Part shown: one piece after another, positions 13,201 to 20,904 of the stretch | How positions within the stretch are numbered: position 1 is the first letter of the stretch | Layout: every line of letters begins with the position of its first letter | Source of the DNA: a virus | Direction: 5' to 3' (one strand) | DNA: 28,651 bases | Virus record (IMG/VR): IMGVR_UViG_3300042542_004765 | Coordinates: 1 to 28,651 of that record | The notes under the pieces: generated by a model | Seen by the model: only the letters and a program-made list of their open reading frames with translations | Database searches by the model: none | Told to the model about the DNA's origin: nothing | Program-made: the position numbers and the translations under genes

Positions 13201-13905
13201 TGTTGCTTGTGCTTCTGTTCCTTGACCAGTTACACCGTTGCAAGACTGGAACATTGATGTACTCACGGTTCCACCAGCACAAGTCATAGAGCCAGAGCCA
13301 GTTGCGTTGTCTGGGTCAAAGCCTCGACCAAAATACACATCACTAATTGCGGACTCGGTTGTGTTGGTAAGAGTCACGTCCGTATGAAGCGCTTGCCCTG
13401 CCGTTGGAACGCAGTACCTTTGCGAAACACTTACGCCGTTGAATGGGCTGGCACTAATCCAAGAAACGCATTGAGACGAGCCAGAGTCTTGAATGTCAGA
13501 AACCGCACCTGCGATAAGTGTTTGACCGTGGTCGTTTTTGCCAATACTCCCAGCAACCTTCATTTGCCAGCCCTCAAAAGGTGAGCCTGGACAGAAGTAG
13601 TCTCCGTCATCCGTTGTTTCACCCCAGCCGTCCATTTCACGGTCAACTCGGAATCCGAGGCAGTTTGTTGGGTTTGCGTGGAAACCCGAAGGAACGCTCG
13701 TTGAGCCAAAGGCTCCGTTGGCTCGTACGCCAACTTCGGCATACTCTCCTTGAAGGAAGGCTTGTCCATTGGATATTTGAGTATTTGTGGTGAATGTCGC
13801 CCCAGCGGGCACGGAAAAACCAAAAATCGAGATAAGCAGAAAAAATACTGACGGAACTGCCATCACAAGAGCAGGTTTGTTTACACGGTTACGCCTTCTG
13901 AACAC
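10267..13905 (-). CDS. Large secreted and membrane-anchored surface protein with FN3-like domains and 34-residue repeats
   Basis: The 1212-residue product starts at GTG 13905, with GGAGG five bases upstream. Layout: signal peptide (1-36, RRRNRVNK then a hydrophobic core, cleavage after VPAGA); an ectodomain with Cys and Trp (37-325); two FN3-like units of the NPKGF/NPNGF kind (326-423, 424-525) and a third (535-650); a poly-Thr linker (655-668) and Pro/Thr/Glu stretch; about six acidic helical repeats of 34 residues (755-970), each with VFxEDxS; a Pro/Ser stretch (1096-1112); a basic segment and two membrane spans (about 1160-1203). The likely place is the cell envelope of the infected host. 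Function unknown: adhesin, exclusion factor and lysis helper are all possible. Confidence 0.75.
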   Translation of the reverse strand: MFRRRNRVNKPALVMAVPSVFFLLISIFGFSVPAGATFTTNTQISNGQAFLQGEYAEVGVRANGAFGSTSVPSGFHANPTNCLGFRVDREMDGWGETTDDGDYFCPGSPFEGWQMKVAGSIGKNDHGQTLIAGAVSDIQDSGSSQCVSWISASPFNGVSVSQRYCVPTAGQALHTDVTLTNTTESAISDVYFGRGFDPDNATGSGSMTCAGGTVSTSMFQSCNGVTGQGTEAQATARWGNNAFIALQSFDARARVARQTGGFSSPDPADIWNAGNTLATSGTYLGNVGEMYADAGIYVALNVPTLGAGSSTSFRISYVLSADGNNAPVLGSPVVSGIGQTSATIASTVNPKGFSTTAELVYSTDPDFGTSSTISMGTFTGSDEVAIDAEITGLDPSETYYAKIVATNETGTTESAVFDFETLAATAPIVSSEEPTVTVDDGPVTLSGTLNPNGFSSTAVFQYSTTADFSGTVVDIPVSGTFTGTSLSTVSTVVEGLTGSTTYYFRLKVTNASGSAYGSTLSFVPADIPAPTAAYLNPVTNLTAVANADGSVDLDWDASAASNTAIYGYSVSFYDLTVIGGATSGGWGVWTNQGTNYSLSTGMFSGSNPVTTGYGPVRFGIKAGNQSCFSNEGVGPCVYGPEVTVDATVLDPTPVTTTTTTTTTTTSTTVAPVVVTPPYGTTVPLPQYPEPETESTTVPLPVETEPGIELPTETIPEYSEPIGIDPTETETVVIIIPPDDYTVTDIEDNEPITTVILDNILEDTFTTDIDADEVGTVLDTLLGAELTDTQFDNVLEAVFTEDVSADVFTEALTTMLDADITSAQLTAVLDSAFSEDTSAENMVSALVSIFDGPLSSGDLDTVMAAVFDEDISVADTMTVLGDLLETNLSASETEAIFDSVFDSDLSDAETIDLIVDVLEEELTSELLNTVLGAVFDEEVSNEVLIETFTAVLGNELDAESVGVIVDVLESDTISSEQVGQVVTLVIEQEGGIESGQATELATSAKVLESIDGEQAASVFNAIVVAEVSEEAGAAISEALTEAPTDVKESFEEEINVFAGVFDTYTALGSSIDVGTRRSVIAVNLVTSTVALAAAAGGIPTPGSSPSSPSGPRQDVAVRREDEEAEEGGAIEGEGPEWIKRISIYKYEDGVRVMDWKNFTKKFVYGVMGSGFTLAGAVVMYFTLSGFTQQVALWGTSIAFACAMYLHMKEPDGE
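11911..11943 (-). repeat. Trinucleotide run encoding poly-threonine
   Basis: About seven GTA triplets (11921-11941), with flanking GTT/GTC triplets, encode the Thr run at about residues 655-668 of the large surface protein. Changes in number would keep the frame and alter linker length. Confidence 0.6.
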
Positions 13906-13910
13906 CTACA

Positions 13911-13948
13911 CCTCCAAAAAAATACCACTAATTCTAGCATTTTTTTGG
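13911..13948 (-). promoter_or_regulatory. Promoter and overlapping inverted repeat of the large surface-protein gene
   Basis: On the minus strand, TGC plus TAGAAT (13939-13931) forms an extended -10, and GGAGG (13915-13911) is the ribosome site for GTG 13905. CCAAAAAAAT (13914-13923) and ATTTTTTTGG (13939-13948) make a perfect 10-bp inverted repeat around the -10 box. It may be an operator, or a hairpin that hides the ribosome site. The -35 is poor, as expected for an extended -10 promoter. Confidence 0.5.
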
Positions 13949-13998
13949 AGTGTGCTAAATATAATTTATTAAATCAATTTAAATAAAAGCAACTTGCG

Positions 13999-14574
13999 TC
14001 ATTTGTTGTTTGTGCACATAATTGCGAAGTGCCAATGCCAATGACCAACAACTGGCCACTTGATACCATCGTTCATCCAGCTGCTGCCAGATGGGTCTTT
14101 GGGTATGACGTCAAAAACGTCTTGCATTTCAGTAAATCCAGCCTGATGTAAGAGTTTCCAAACTCTGTCGTGATGACAGTTCCAGTGGTGGTGCGCACCA
14201 TCCCACCACTCAAGGCCGGGAACATGCGTATCTTCAACATCAAGGTGCTCCATGACTGACAAGACCATTTCCCATGGCTCTTGTCCCTGAGCCCATCGCT
14301 TGATTGTTCGTCTGACGTCTGGTCCACAAATAAGGAACTGTGCTCCAGGTTTTGCTATTCGTTTCATATCGGAAACGAATGCAGGCACTTCTTTCCATGG
14401 AATGTGCTCAAGCACATGCCCAAGAAATACTGCGTCAAAATAATTGTCGTCAAATGGATAGGGTTTGCCGGGCTCAACACGAACGTCTGGTCGCGTGTCC
14501 TCAGTAACCCATGTATCGGTATTGACCCATCCTTTTGCGTAATGAGTTCCACAGCCGGCATTAAGTAAATTCAT
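13999..14574 (-). CDS. SAM-dependent methyltransferase (class I)
   Basis: The product is 191 residues from ATG 14574, which shares one base with the upstream TAA (TAATG); a start 13 codons earlier would overlap more. The SAM-binding motif is at the very N-terminus (MNLLNAGCGTHYAKGWVNTD), followed by FDDNYFDAVFLGHVLEHI (motif II region) and KPGAQFLICGP (motif III). Family members act on small molecules or sugars. As the last gene after a glycosyltransferase and a PhyH-like dioxygenase, it may methylate a glycan or cell-envelope sugar. The substrate is inferred only. Confidence 0.8.
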   Translation of the reverse strand: MNLLNAGCGTHYAKGWVNTDTWVTEDTRPDVRVEPGKPYPFDDNYFDAVFLGHVLEHIPWKEVPAFVSDMKRIAKPGAQFLICGPDVRRTIKRWAQGQEPWEMVLSVMEHLDVEDTHVPGLEWWDGAHHHWNCHHDRVWKLLHQAGFTEMQDVFDVIPKDPSGSSWMNDGIKWPVVGHWHWHFAIMCTNNK

Positions 14575-15392
14575 TATCGTCCTACATTTCCGCCATCGAT
14601 TGGGAAGTACCAACCATCTCCGTGGCGCTCTGCTTTTGGCATGTCACTTCTATGATTAATTCCGGAATAATGGGCAATAAGTGATTTTCTAATCATTCCC
14701 GTTTGGTTTGGTAAAGAACCCCTGTGAAGAAGTCGTCCATGCCAAAATAAAACGTCACCGCGTTCTGGCAGGTATGTTAAAACTTCAGCATTACGCTTTT
14801 CAATTTGATGAGTAAATATAGGGGTAAGAATTTCTTCGCTGTATGTAGGCCATCGATAATCTCGTTTTTCCGGCGGAAGTACCTGGAGAATTTTTTCCCG
14901 TGTTACCGTAGGCCACCTGTGTGAGCCAGGTATTAGTTGAAACGGACCAGAATCTGGATTGATTGTTTCAAGCGCAATCCATATTGCAACATAAAAATCT
15001 CCTACATGTTCTGGATTTAGGTATGTATCTTGATGCCAGTTTCTTGTTGTTGTAACCCATCCAGTCAGGTTAAGGTGAACGGCCGCCGGTTCGCCAATGA
15101 GCTCTTCCATTGTGTCGTTAATTCCCTTGAACGTAAGGATTTCCATTACCTCTGGGTGTCTTCTGTATGGCGTGCAGTCTGGCCAACCTCCAGGTCGAGT
15201 CATTGAGAATTGACCGTCTACGTATTCTGCGTTGTTTTCAATCCAGCAAGCTTCGTAGCGTTCCATTAGTTCTTCTGGAAGAAGTCCTTTTTTAATCACG
15301 AAGCCGTTGTCATTCCAGTCAGCTGGGCCTGGTTCTGGTGCCGGAACGGTTAGTTCTGCGTACTGCTGTTCAAGGAATTCTGTCGTACTCAT
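14574..15392 (-). CDS. PhyH-like Fe(II)/2-oxoglutarate dioxygenase
   Basis: The 272-residue product has the PhyH signature: RNWHQDTYLNPEH with the H-x-D iron ligands His120 and Asp122, a middle VAIWIALETINPDSGPFQLI segment typical of the family, PGSHRW (155-160), and the distal FWHGRLLHRGS (216-226), where His223 is the likely third ligand and Arg235 binds 2-oxoglutarate. Such enzymes hydroxylate small molecules. It overlaps the neighbouring genes by four bases and one base. The substrate is probably a sugar or lipid linked to the glycosyltransferase product, but that is inference. Confidence 0.8.
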   Translation of the reverse strand: MSTTEFLEQQYAELTVPAPEPGPADWNDNGFVIKKGLLPEELMERYEACWIENNAEYVDGQFSMTRPGGWPDCTPYRRHPEVMEILTFKGINDTMEELIGEPAAVHLNLTGWVTTTRNWHQDTYLNPEHVGDFYVAIWIALETINPDSGPFQLIPGSHRWPTVTREKILQVLPPEKRDYRWPTYSEEILTPIFTHQIEKRNAEVLTYLPERGDVLFWHGRLLHRGSLPNQTGMIRKSLIAHYSGINHRSDMPKAERHGDGWYFPIDGGNVGR

Positions 15393-16480
15393 ATCTTCTC
15401 CAATATTACGCGAAACGTTGCATCCCAGTCGTCACCACGCTTATCCATGGTGAAATCTTTAAGAAGTTCGTAATTTTCGTCGATTTCATCTTTTCTCATT
15501 CTTGCGTCGAGGAGCTCATCTAAATGATAAACCCATTCAGACGTTGAACGAGCAACCCGTCCTATCCCCTGGTTGGCAAGGAGCTCATATTCAGGCGAAT
15601 AGGATGAAACAAAAGGCACACCAGCTGCAGCATATTCCAGTCCCTTAATAAAAGATTTTGCATGATTGAAAGAGATGTTGTTCAGCGGTATCAGCCCAAT
15701 GTCAATGTGTTGAAAAAGTGATGGGTACGAAAGAATTGGAACCATTGGCGACATTTTCGTAATTGAATCAGGAATGCCAAACATATGGTTTGCCTGTGGC
15801 GCAGTGGTGCTGTGTCCGGAGTGATGAAATCCAAGATTTCTTATCTCTAGGTATTGTCCAAGAAATGGAGATAATTGCTCTAGGTCGTTTGAGCGCCAAT
15901 GCGTAGCTCCAACCCAGCCAACTTTTGTTTTTTTATTCGAGCGAAATTGTTTTTTTTGCCACCTAGGCAGGTCTATCCCGTTTCGGACGAGAAAAACATT
16001 ATCTCGTTGTTTTGCGTAGTAGTCGAACAAGAATGGCGTTGATGTGATTACGGCGTCAGCAGAAAGAATTATTTTAGAATATATTTCGCGATTTGATTTT
16101 GGATTTTTATCTGGATGTGTTGCCTCAAAAGCCCTATTTGATTCAGACAACCCATCAAACCAATCGTCAACATCAACTACGATTTTTTGACCCATCGCAC
16201 GGGCAAGTGGCATGGCATCTAGTACTTCTTGTTGCATCAATAATTTAAAAACTATAATGTCCCAACCGTGAACTGCTTTATCTCCTTCGACAAGCATTCC
16301 GAAACCACGCTGTGTTGTGAAACCTGGGAATCCAACAGAAGAAAACCAGCCACGCTTATTCAATTCATCCGCAGGCAACTTACACCTATACCAAGCACAC
16401 CCATTTGGTTGTAGTGGGTTCGTTCCCCACGACCAGTCATGGGTAAGAAATGCGATTGTTGGTTTTTGTGGTTTTTTCAT
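15389..16480 (-). CDS. Glycosyltransferase (GT-B, GT4-like)
   Basis: The 363-residue product has two Rossmann-like halves. The N-terminal half has TIAFLTHDWSWG, then DVDDWFDG (103-110), and VRNGID (165-170) at the junction. The C-terminal half has KVGWVGATHW (186-195), HIDIGLIPL (258-266) and KSFIKGLEYAAAGVPFVSS (275-293), which matches the sugar-nucleotide-binding motif of GT4-like enzymes. It starts the operon with the dioxygenase and methyltransferase. Phage operons of this kind alter host surface sugars or glycosylate virion proteins. Sugar and acceptor are unknown. The start ATG 16480 lies near a promoter and lacks a clear ribosome site. Confidence 0.8.
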   Translation of the reverse strand: MKKPQKPTIAFLTHDWSWGTNPLQPNGCAWYRCKLPADELNKRGWFSSVGFPGFTTQRGFGMLVEGDKAVHGWDIIVFKLLMQQEVLDAMPLARAMGQKIVVDVDDWFDGLSESNRAFEATHPDKNPKSNREIYSKIILSADAVITSTPFLFDYYAKQRDNVFLVRNGIDLPRWQKKQFRSNKKTKVGWVGATHWRSNDLEQLSPFLGQYLEIRNLGFHHSGHSTTAPQANHMFGIPDSITKMSPMVPILSYPSLFQHIDIGLIPLNNISFNHAKSFIKGLEYAAAGVPFVSSYSPEYELLANQGIGRVARSTSEWVYHLDELLDARMRKDEIDENYELLKDFTMDKRGDDWDATFRVILEKI

Positions 16481-16500
16481 AGGCGTTTTAAAGATACTAA

Positions 16501-16528
16501 TTTATAAATAGCGCAGCGAGAGCAGTAA
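16501..16528 (-). promoter_or_regulatory. Promoter of the glycosyltransferase operon
   Basis: On the minus strand, -35 TTACTG (16528-16523), 16-base spacer, -10 TATAAA (16506-16501). Transcription would begin near 16494, only about 14 bases before the ATG at 16480, giving a very short leader without a clear ribosome site. Confidence 0.4.
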
Positions 16529-16600
16529 TTGGTTCACGGCGAATAAAAAAATACATGTGATATTATTGTTGTGTCATCTATTCAAAAATGGGAGAACATG

Positions 16601-16816
16601 ATGAATCAAGCATTCATGAAAGACGTTGTTGAGAGAGCAGCAAGAACATTTGCCCAGGGTTACCTTGGCTCATGGCTGGCCACCGGAGCAGATTTTGACG
16701 GGCTAGTTAATGCTTCAAACCTAAAAGTTGGCGTTGTTGCCGTTGCCTTGTCGGTCGCGATGAGCATGGGTCTCAAGAAGGTTGGGCCAAATAAGGACTC
16801 CGCTTCAGTTTTGTAA
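16601..16816 (+). CDS. r1t-type holin candidate
   Basis: The 71-residue product starts MNQAFMKDVVERAARTFAQG, which matches the r1t-like holin N-terminus (FxKDxxERAxRTFxQ). A weakly hydrophobic first part and a second span (about 44-59, KVGVVAVALSVAMSMGL) follow, and then a basic end. ATG 16601 has GGGAG six bases upstream and is preferred to ATG 16598 and GTG 16571, which has none. The other holin candidate lies on the opposite strand with the endolysin, so this phage carries two. It is the first gene of the rightward tail block. Confidence 0.65.
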   Translation: MNQAFMKDVVERAARTFAQGYLGSWLATGADFDGLVNASNLKVGVVAVALSVAMSMGLKKVGPNKDSASVL

Positions 16817-16883
16817 GGCGGATTGCCGACCAGCCCGGCGTGTTCTCATCTACAATCTTGTAGGTCAATGATTGGAGAAAGCC

Positions 16884-17300
16884 GTGTCAATGGTCGCGGG
16901 AAGATACAACATCACTTGTCAGCAAGGGTCAACTTTTGACCTTCAATTGACGCTGCAGTACACAAATCCTGACTACGCCAATGGCTGCGGCGGAGCTGAG
17001 GTGTGCCCAGAGTTTCTTCCGTGGGACCTCACCGGGTATACCGCAAGAATGCAAGTCAGAAGATATATGGAGTCGGCAACAACAATTACAGAACTGACGA
17101 CCCAGAATCTTGCTACAAATAGAATTACGCTCGGCAACCCAGACCCGGAGGATGGAACGATAACCCTTTTTATAAGGGCCGAGGACACCCGAGCAATAAC
17201 CATGTCTGGTGTTTACGACATTGAAATAATCTCGCCAACAAACGAAATAGACAGAATACTGCAGGGCGACTTCATTCTTTCACAAGAGGTGACGCGATGA
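16884..17300 (+). CDS. Tail/baseplate-associated structural protein (BppU-like pattern)
   Basis: The 138-residue product resembles the small virion proteins of many phages whose first part reads Y-x-I-x-x-Q-G-S-T-F, then DLTGYTARMQVRR, then a mostly beta TITLFIRAEDTRAI segment and a YDIEIISPTNEIDRILQGDF segment near the end. It is probably a beta-sandwich adaptor of the baseplate or fibre. GTG 16884 is chosen because GGAGAAAG lies just upstream; a TTG four codons earlier overlaps that site and is unlikely. It overlaps the following gene by four bases. Confidence 0.55.
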   Translation: MSMVAGRYNITCQQGSTFDLQLTLQYTNPDYANGCGGAEVCPEFLPWDLTGYTARMQVRRYMESATTITELTTQNLATNRITLGNPDPEDGTITLFIRAEDTRAITMSGVYDIEIISPTNEIDRILQGDFILSQEVTR

Positions 17301-17734
17301 CAGGCGAAAACGTAGTCCAAGTAATCACAACTGAAATCCCAAACCGAGTTCTTGTTACCACGACACGCGCACCCGGTGTTCAACAGTTTACGTATCAAGT
17401 TCAGGTATTCACTGTTCCGGGAACATTGAGCACCGGGACGGGAAGAGCAAAATTTTACATTCCTGGCCCAATAACAATCGGGAACGTAAGAGCTTCGGTT
17501 GGTACCGCACCGACCGGGTCTGACCTAGTGATAGACGTGAACAAAAACGGAACGACAATATTCACTACCCAGGCAAGCAGGCCAAAAATTTTTGCAGGAC
17601 AAACTCTCGTCTCAACTTCAACACCAAACGTTACGGAATTGACGACTGGTGATTATTTAACAGTTGACATTGACCAAATAGGGTCATTAAATCCAGGGGC
17701 CGACCTATCAGTTCAAATAGAGTTCACCCCTTAG
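17297..17734 (+). CDS. Probable tail-associated beta-rich protein
   Basis: The 145-residue product is almost all beta strand and turn, with a YIPGPITIGNVRASVGTAP segment and an LVIDVNKNGTTIFTTQ segment, and a long Thr/Ser/Val-rich tail. Proteins of this pattern lie next to fibre genes in many phages and may be fibre or capsid decoration proteins. Start ATG 17297 overlaps the previous stop as ATGA. No fold name is certain. Confidence 0.5.
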   Translation: MTGENVVQVITTEIPNRVLVTTTRAPGVQQFTYQVQVFTVPGTLSTGTGRAKFYIPGPITIGNVRASVGTAPTGSDLVIDVNKNGTTIFTTQASRPKIFAGQTLVSTSTPNVTELTTGDYLTVDIDQIGSLNPGADLSVQIEFTP

Positions 17735-17790
17735 GTGTATTCTTGTAGCAAGCGGTATTAACCGGTCCCTAGCAAAAAGGTATCAATCAC

Positions 17791-18159
17791 ATGACAATTT
17801 CAAACTTCCTAGAAAACGAGCTACTCGATACCTTGGACGGTTCGGGTTCTGCATACTCGGCTTCTGCTACTTATCTCAAGCTTCATCTTGGAGACCCAGG
17901 CGAAAACGGAACTGGCAACCCAGCAACCGAGACAACACGCAAGGCAGTTTCTTTTGGTGCCGCTTCTGGTGGCTCAAAGACATCAACTGCAACTGTTGAG
18001 TGGACGCTCGTTGCTGCTACAGAGACATACTCGCACTGGTCGCTGTGGGATAACTCAACTGCTGGTAACTGCCTCTGGTACGGTGCTCTTTCTGCGAACG
18101 CTTCAGTTACTGCTGGCGACACGTTCGAAATCACTTCCCTTACGCTGACACTCGAGTAA
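17791..18159 (+). CDS. Phage tail fibre-associated protein
   Basis: The 122-residue product has the TYLKLHLGDPGENGTGNPAT stretch, common to a family of small phage tail-fibre proteins (often written LHTADPGxxG). It is followed by RKAVSFGAASGG and a beta-rich C-terminal part. Relatives are structural virion proteins or fibre adaptors. Its gene lies directly before the 907-residue repeat protein. An AAGG site sits about ten bases before ATG 17791. Confidence 0.65.
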   Translation: MTISNFLENELLDTLDGSGSAYSASATYLKLHLGDPGENGTGNPATETTRKAVSFGAASGGSKTSTATVEWTLVAATETYSHWSLWDNSTAGNCLWYGALSANASVTAGDTFEITSLTLTLE

Positions 18160-18163
18160 GCCA

Positions 18164-18180
18164 GAGGGGAGTAACCCCTC
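18164..18180 (+). promoter_or_regulatory. Hairpin that covers the ribosome site of the repeat-protein gene
   Basis: GAGGGG (18164-18169), loop AGTAA, CCCCTC (18175-18180) is a perfect 6-bp stem whose 3' strand ends at the base before ATG 18181. The ribosome-binding GAGGGGAG is in its 5' arm, so the stem would hide it. No T-run follows, so it is not a terminator. Confidence 0.6.
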
Positions 18181-20904
18181 ATGGATGAACAAGAGATAAT
18201 TGGTTTCTCGGAACCATTCCGAGGGACCTCGTCGTTCTATGTAGGATTTAAAACAGTATCGGAGAATGCCTCCGCTGCTGGCAGTGGTTCTTCTTCCGTA
18301 TCCCAACTTCATACGGCAATACGGACTGCGTCAGCGTCTGGCATATCCAGTCATACAGTCATCTCGCTCCATGTATCACCACGTGGCGCAACTGGTTCTG
18401 GCTCCGCAACAGCTGGGGACCAAGCGATTGGACTTCACACTGCACCACGTCAAGCGTCTGCTTCTGCGAATGGAGATAGCACTGCCGACGGCTTGCATAC
18501 CTCACCAAGAACGGCATCTGGAAGTGCAACGGGCTCCTCGTCCAACCTTAGCGAAGTCATTACGTTCCTTAGGTCTGCAACTGCTAGTGGTGGTGCCACG
18601 CCTGGAGATTCGGCAATTGGCCTACACACCGCGCCAAGAAGCGCATCTGGGTCTGGGACATCAAGCGAATCTTCAACCAGAGTTAGAACATCCGTTGTTT
18701 CCGCAACTGGTTCCGCAACGAGCAATTCAACCGCTATTGGTCTACACACCTCGCCAAGAACGGCAAGCGCATCCGGCCAGTCAAACGAGTCTGCAATACG
18801 ACTCATTATTTCCCCAAGAAGTGTTACTGGTTCAGGAAATGGCGACTCGCTTGTTCTCGCCCTACATACCCATCTCCGGACTGCTTCAGCTAGTGGTTCT
18901 GGAACATCTAACAACTCAATTCTCTACTCAAACCTTAGAACCGCTCAAGGTTCAGGTTCTGCAACCGCAGGTGACACTGCCCTAATTCTTCATTCAAGCC
19001 TTAGAACCGCAAGTGCTTCTGGAAGCGGTTCTGAAAATTCATCTTCGTTCAAGACACCTGTTAGAACAGCTTCTGCTGCAGGACAGTCATCTGAGTCTTC
19101 AGATGGTCTACACACATCACCAAGAACAGCAAGCGGTTCTGGTGATGGAGATTCATCAGTTTCTCAACTGTTCACCCATCTCAGAACAGCATCTGCTTCT
19201 GGAACTGGTTCGTCAAATAACGCAATTGTTCATTCAAATCTCAGAACGGCATATGGTTCTGGTTCGGCTACTGCCGGAGATACGGCGACAGGACTGCACA
19301 CTGCACCAAGAGCAGCAACTGCTGATGGGGCAGGTTCATCTGTATCTGAAGAAAGAGCAACATTCTTCAGAACTGCATCTGCCAATGGTGTCGGTTCGTC
19401 AACATCTAGTGAATTGCGAACTGTTCATAGAACCGGTTCTGCATCAGGGGTCTCTGACTCGCTTGCATCTTTCAGGTACGGAAAACTGAGAACTGCATAC
19501 GGAGACGGTGGTGCGACCGCCAACGATGAAGCACTCATCCTTCATACCTCAATCCGAACCGCAAGCGGAGATGGTGATGGCTCTTCAACTTCGTCTTCAA
19601 TTAAGACTCCTGTTAGAACAGCGAATGCTTCTGGTCAGAGTTTTGAAAGTTCAGACGGACTACATATTGCACCAAGAACTGCAGACGGTTCTGGCTCTGG
19701 TGATTCATCGACTTCAATTATCACTACTTTCATTCGTACTGCAAACGGTTCTGGACTTGGTTCATCCAACAACTCGGTTCTATATTCGAATATTAGAACT
19801 GCTCAAGGTTCTGGTTCGGCAACAGCTGGCGATGAAGCCATTGGATTGCACACCGCACCTCGAACGGCAACTGGCGAAGGGACTGGTGGCTCTAGTGCCT
19901 CAATCCTTTATACCAATCTTCGTTCCGCAAGTGCATCAGGTGGAGCGACAGCTGGAGACGAAGCAGTTGGCCTGCACACAGCTCCAAGAAACGCAACTGG
20001 TTCTGGCTCTGGCACGGAGAGCACGAATGAATTCAAGATTCTTTATAGAACATCTGTATCTGTTGGAACATCAAGTCAAACAGCAACTGGTCTACACGTT
20101 GCACCAAGAGCTGCTACTGGTTCTGGTTCTGCCACAGCTGGAGATACTGCAGTTGGCCTGCATACAGCACCAAGAACTGCAACCGGCAATGGAATAAGCG
20201 GTTCAAGCAATGCGACTCTACAAAGCAATCTTCGTTCAGCAACTGCTTCTGGCGGTGCGACTGCAGGCGATACAGCAAATGGTCTTCATATTGCACCAAG
20301 AACAGCAGATGGAAATGGAACTGGAGATTCGGCGACATCAATCGTCACAACATTTATCAGAACCGCTTCTGGTTCTGGTTTTGGAAATTCAAACAACACC
20401 ATCTTGTACTCAAACCTCAGGACAGCTTTGGGTACTGGTTCTGCAACAGCTGGCGACGAAGCAGTTGGGTTGCATTCACATCTCCGAAATGCAAATGGTT
20501 CCGGAACAAGCGGTTCATTTGCCTCAAGTCTTCACAGCAATCTCCGTCAGGCAACAGCATTTGGTGGGGCCGCGGCTGGCGATGAAGCGAACGGTTTGCA
20601 TACTGCACCAAGAGGCGCAAGTGGAAATGGAACTGGTTCATCATCATTAGCTCAATTGCTAACGATTATTAGAACCGCATCAGCAAGTGGTCAGAGTTCT
20701 CAATCAGTAACGCAATTAATAACAACACCGCTTACTGCAACTGGTCAAGGTGGAGCAACCGCAGGAGACACTGCAGTTGGATTGCACACCGCACCAAGAA
20801 CCGCGAGTGGAACAGGCCATTCAAGCGAAACAGCAAGTTATGACACAGACCCAATCCAGGGAATTACAGCTGGATACTGGGGTATTCAGGCTCTCATTAG
20901 TTGA
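18181..20904 (+). CDS. 907-residue repeat protein, probable long tail fibre
   Basis: Nearly the whole protein (from about residue 37) is made of about 41 imperfect units of 20-23 residues, of consensus LHTAPRTASGSGxGxSSxSxx. Many units are the 22-residue form with SATAGDxAxG at the end, and these recur throughout the tract. Gly, Ser, Thr and Ala dominate; the Leu-His and Pro-Arg positions are the fixed points. Such repeats are typical of trimeric beta-helical or fibrous phage tail proteins. N-terminal residues about 1-36 (MDEQEIIGFSEPFRG) may attach it, and the end leads into YWGIQALIS. The ribosome site lies within a hairpin. Function by structure only. Confidence 0.7.
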   Translation: MDEQEIIGFSEPFRGTSSFYVGFKTVSENASAAGSGSSSVSQLHTAIRTASASGISSHTVISLHVSPRGATGSGSATAGDQAIGLHTAPRQASASANGDSTADGLHTSPRTASGSATGSSSNLSEVITFLRSATASGGATPGDSAIGLHTAPRSASGSGTSSESSTRVRTSVVSATGSATSNSTAIGLHTSPRTASASGQSNESAIRLIISPRSVTGSGNGDSLVLALHTHLRTASASGSGTSNNSILYSNLRTAQGSGSATAGDTALILHSSLRTASASGSGSENSSSFKTPVRTASAAGQSSESSDGLHTSPRTASGSGDGDSSVSQLFTHLRTASASGTGSSNNAIVHSNLRTAYGSGSATAGDTATGLHTAPRAATADGAGSSVSEERATFFRTASANGVGSSTSSELRTVHRTGSASGVSDSLASFRYGKLRTAYGDGGATANDEALILHTSIRTASGDGDGSSTSSSIKTPVRTANASGQSFESSDGLHIAPRTADGSGSGDSSTSIITTFIRTANGSGLGSSNNSVLYSNIRTAQGSGSATAGDEAIGLHTAPRTATGEGTGGSSASILYTNLRSASASGGATAGDEAVGLHTAPRNATGSGSGTESTNEFKILYRTSVSVGTSSQTATGLHVAPRAATGSGSATAGDTAVGLHTAPRTATGNGISGSSNATLQSNLRSATASGGATAGDTANGLHIAPRTADGNGTGDSATSIVTTFIRTASGSGFGNSNNTILYSNLRTALGTGSATAGDEAVGLHSHLRNANGSGTSGSFASSLHSNLRQATAFGGAAAGDEANGLHTAPRGASGNGTGSSSLAQLLTIIRTASASGQSSQSVTQLITTPLTATGQGGATAGDTAVGLHTAPRTASGTGHSSETASYDTDPIQGITAGYWGIQALIS

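Noticed and set aside
18266-20650. Long Leu/Gln/His-rich frames inside the 907-residue repeat gene (both strands)
   Set aside because: Out-of-frame readings of a repetitive gene; periodic composition keeps them open.
18181-20904. CRISPR-like array
   Set aside because: The repeats are in frame, imperfect and coding, with no spacers.
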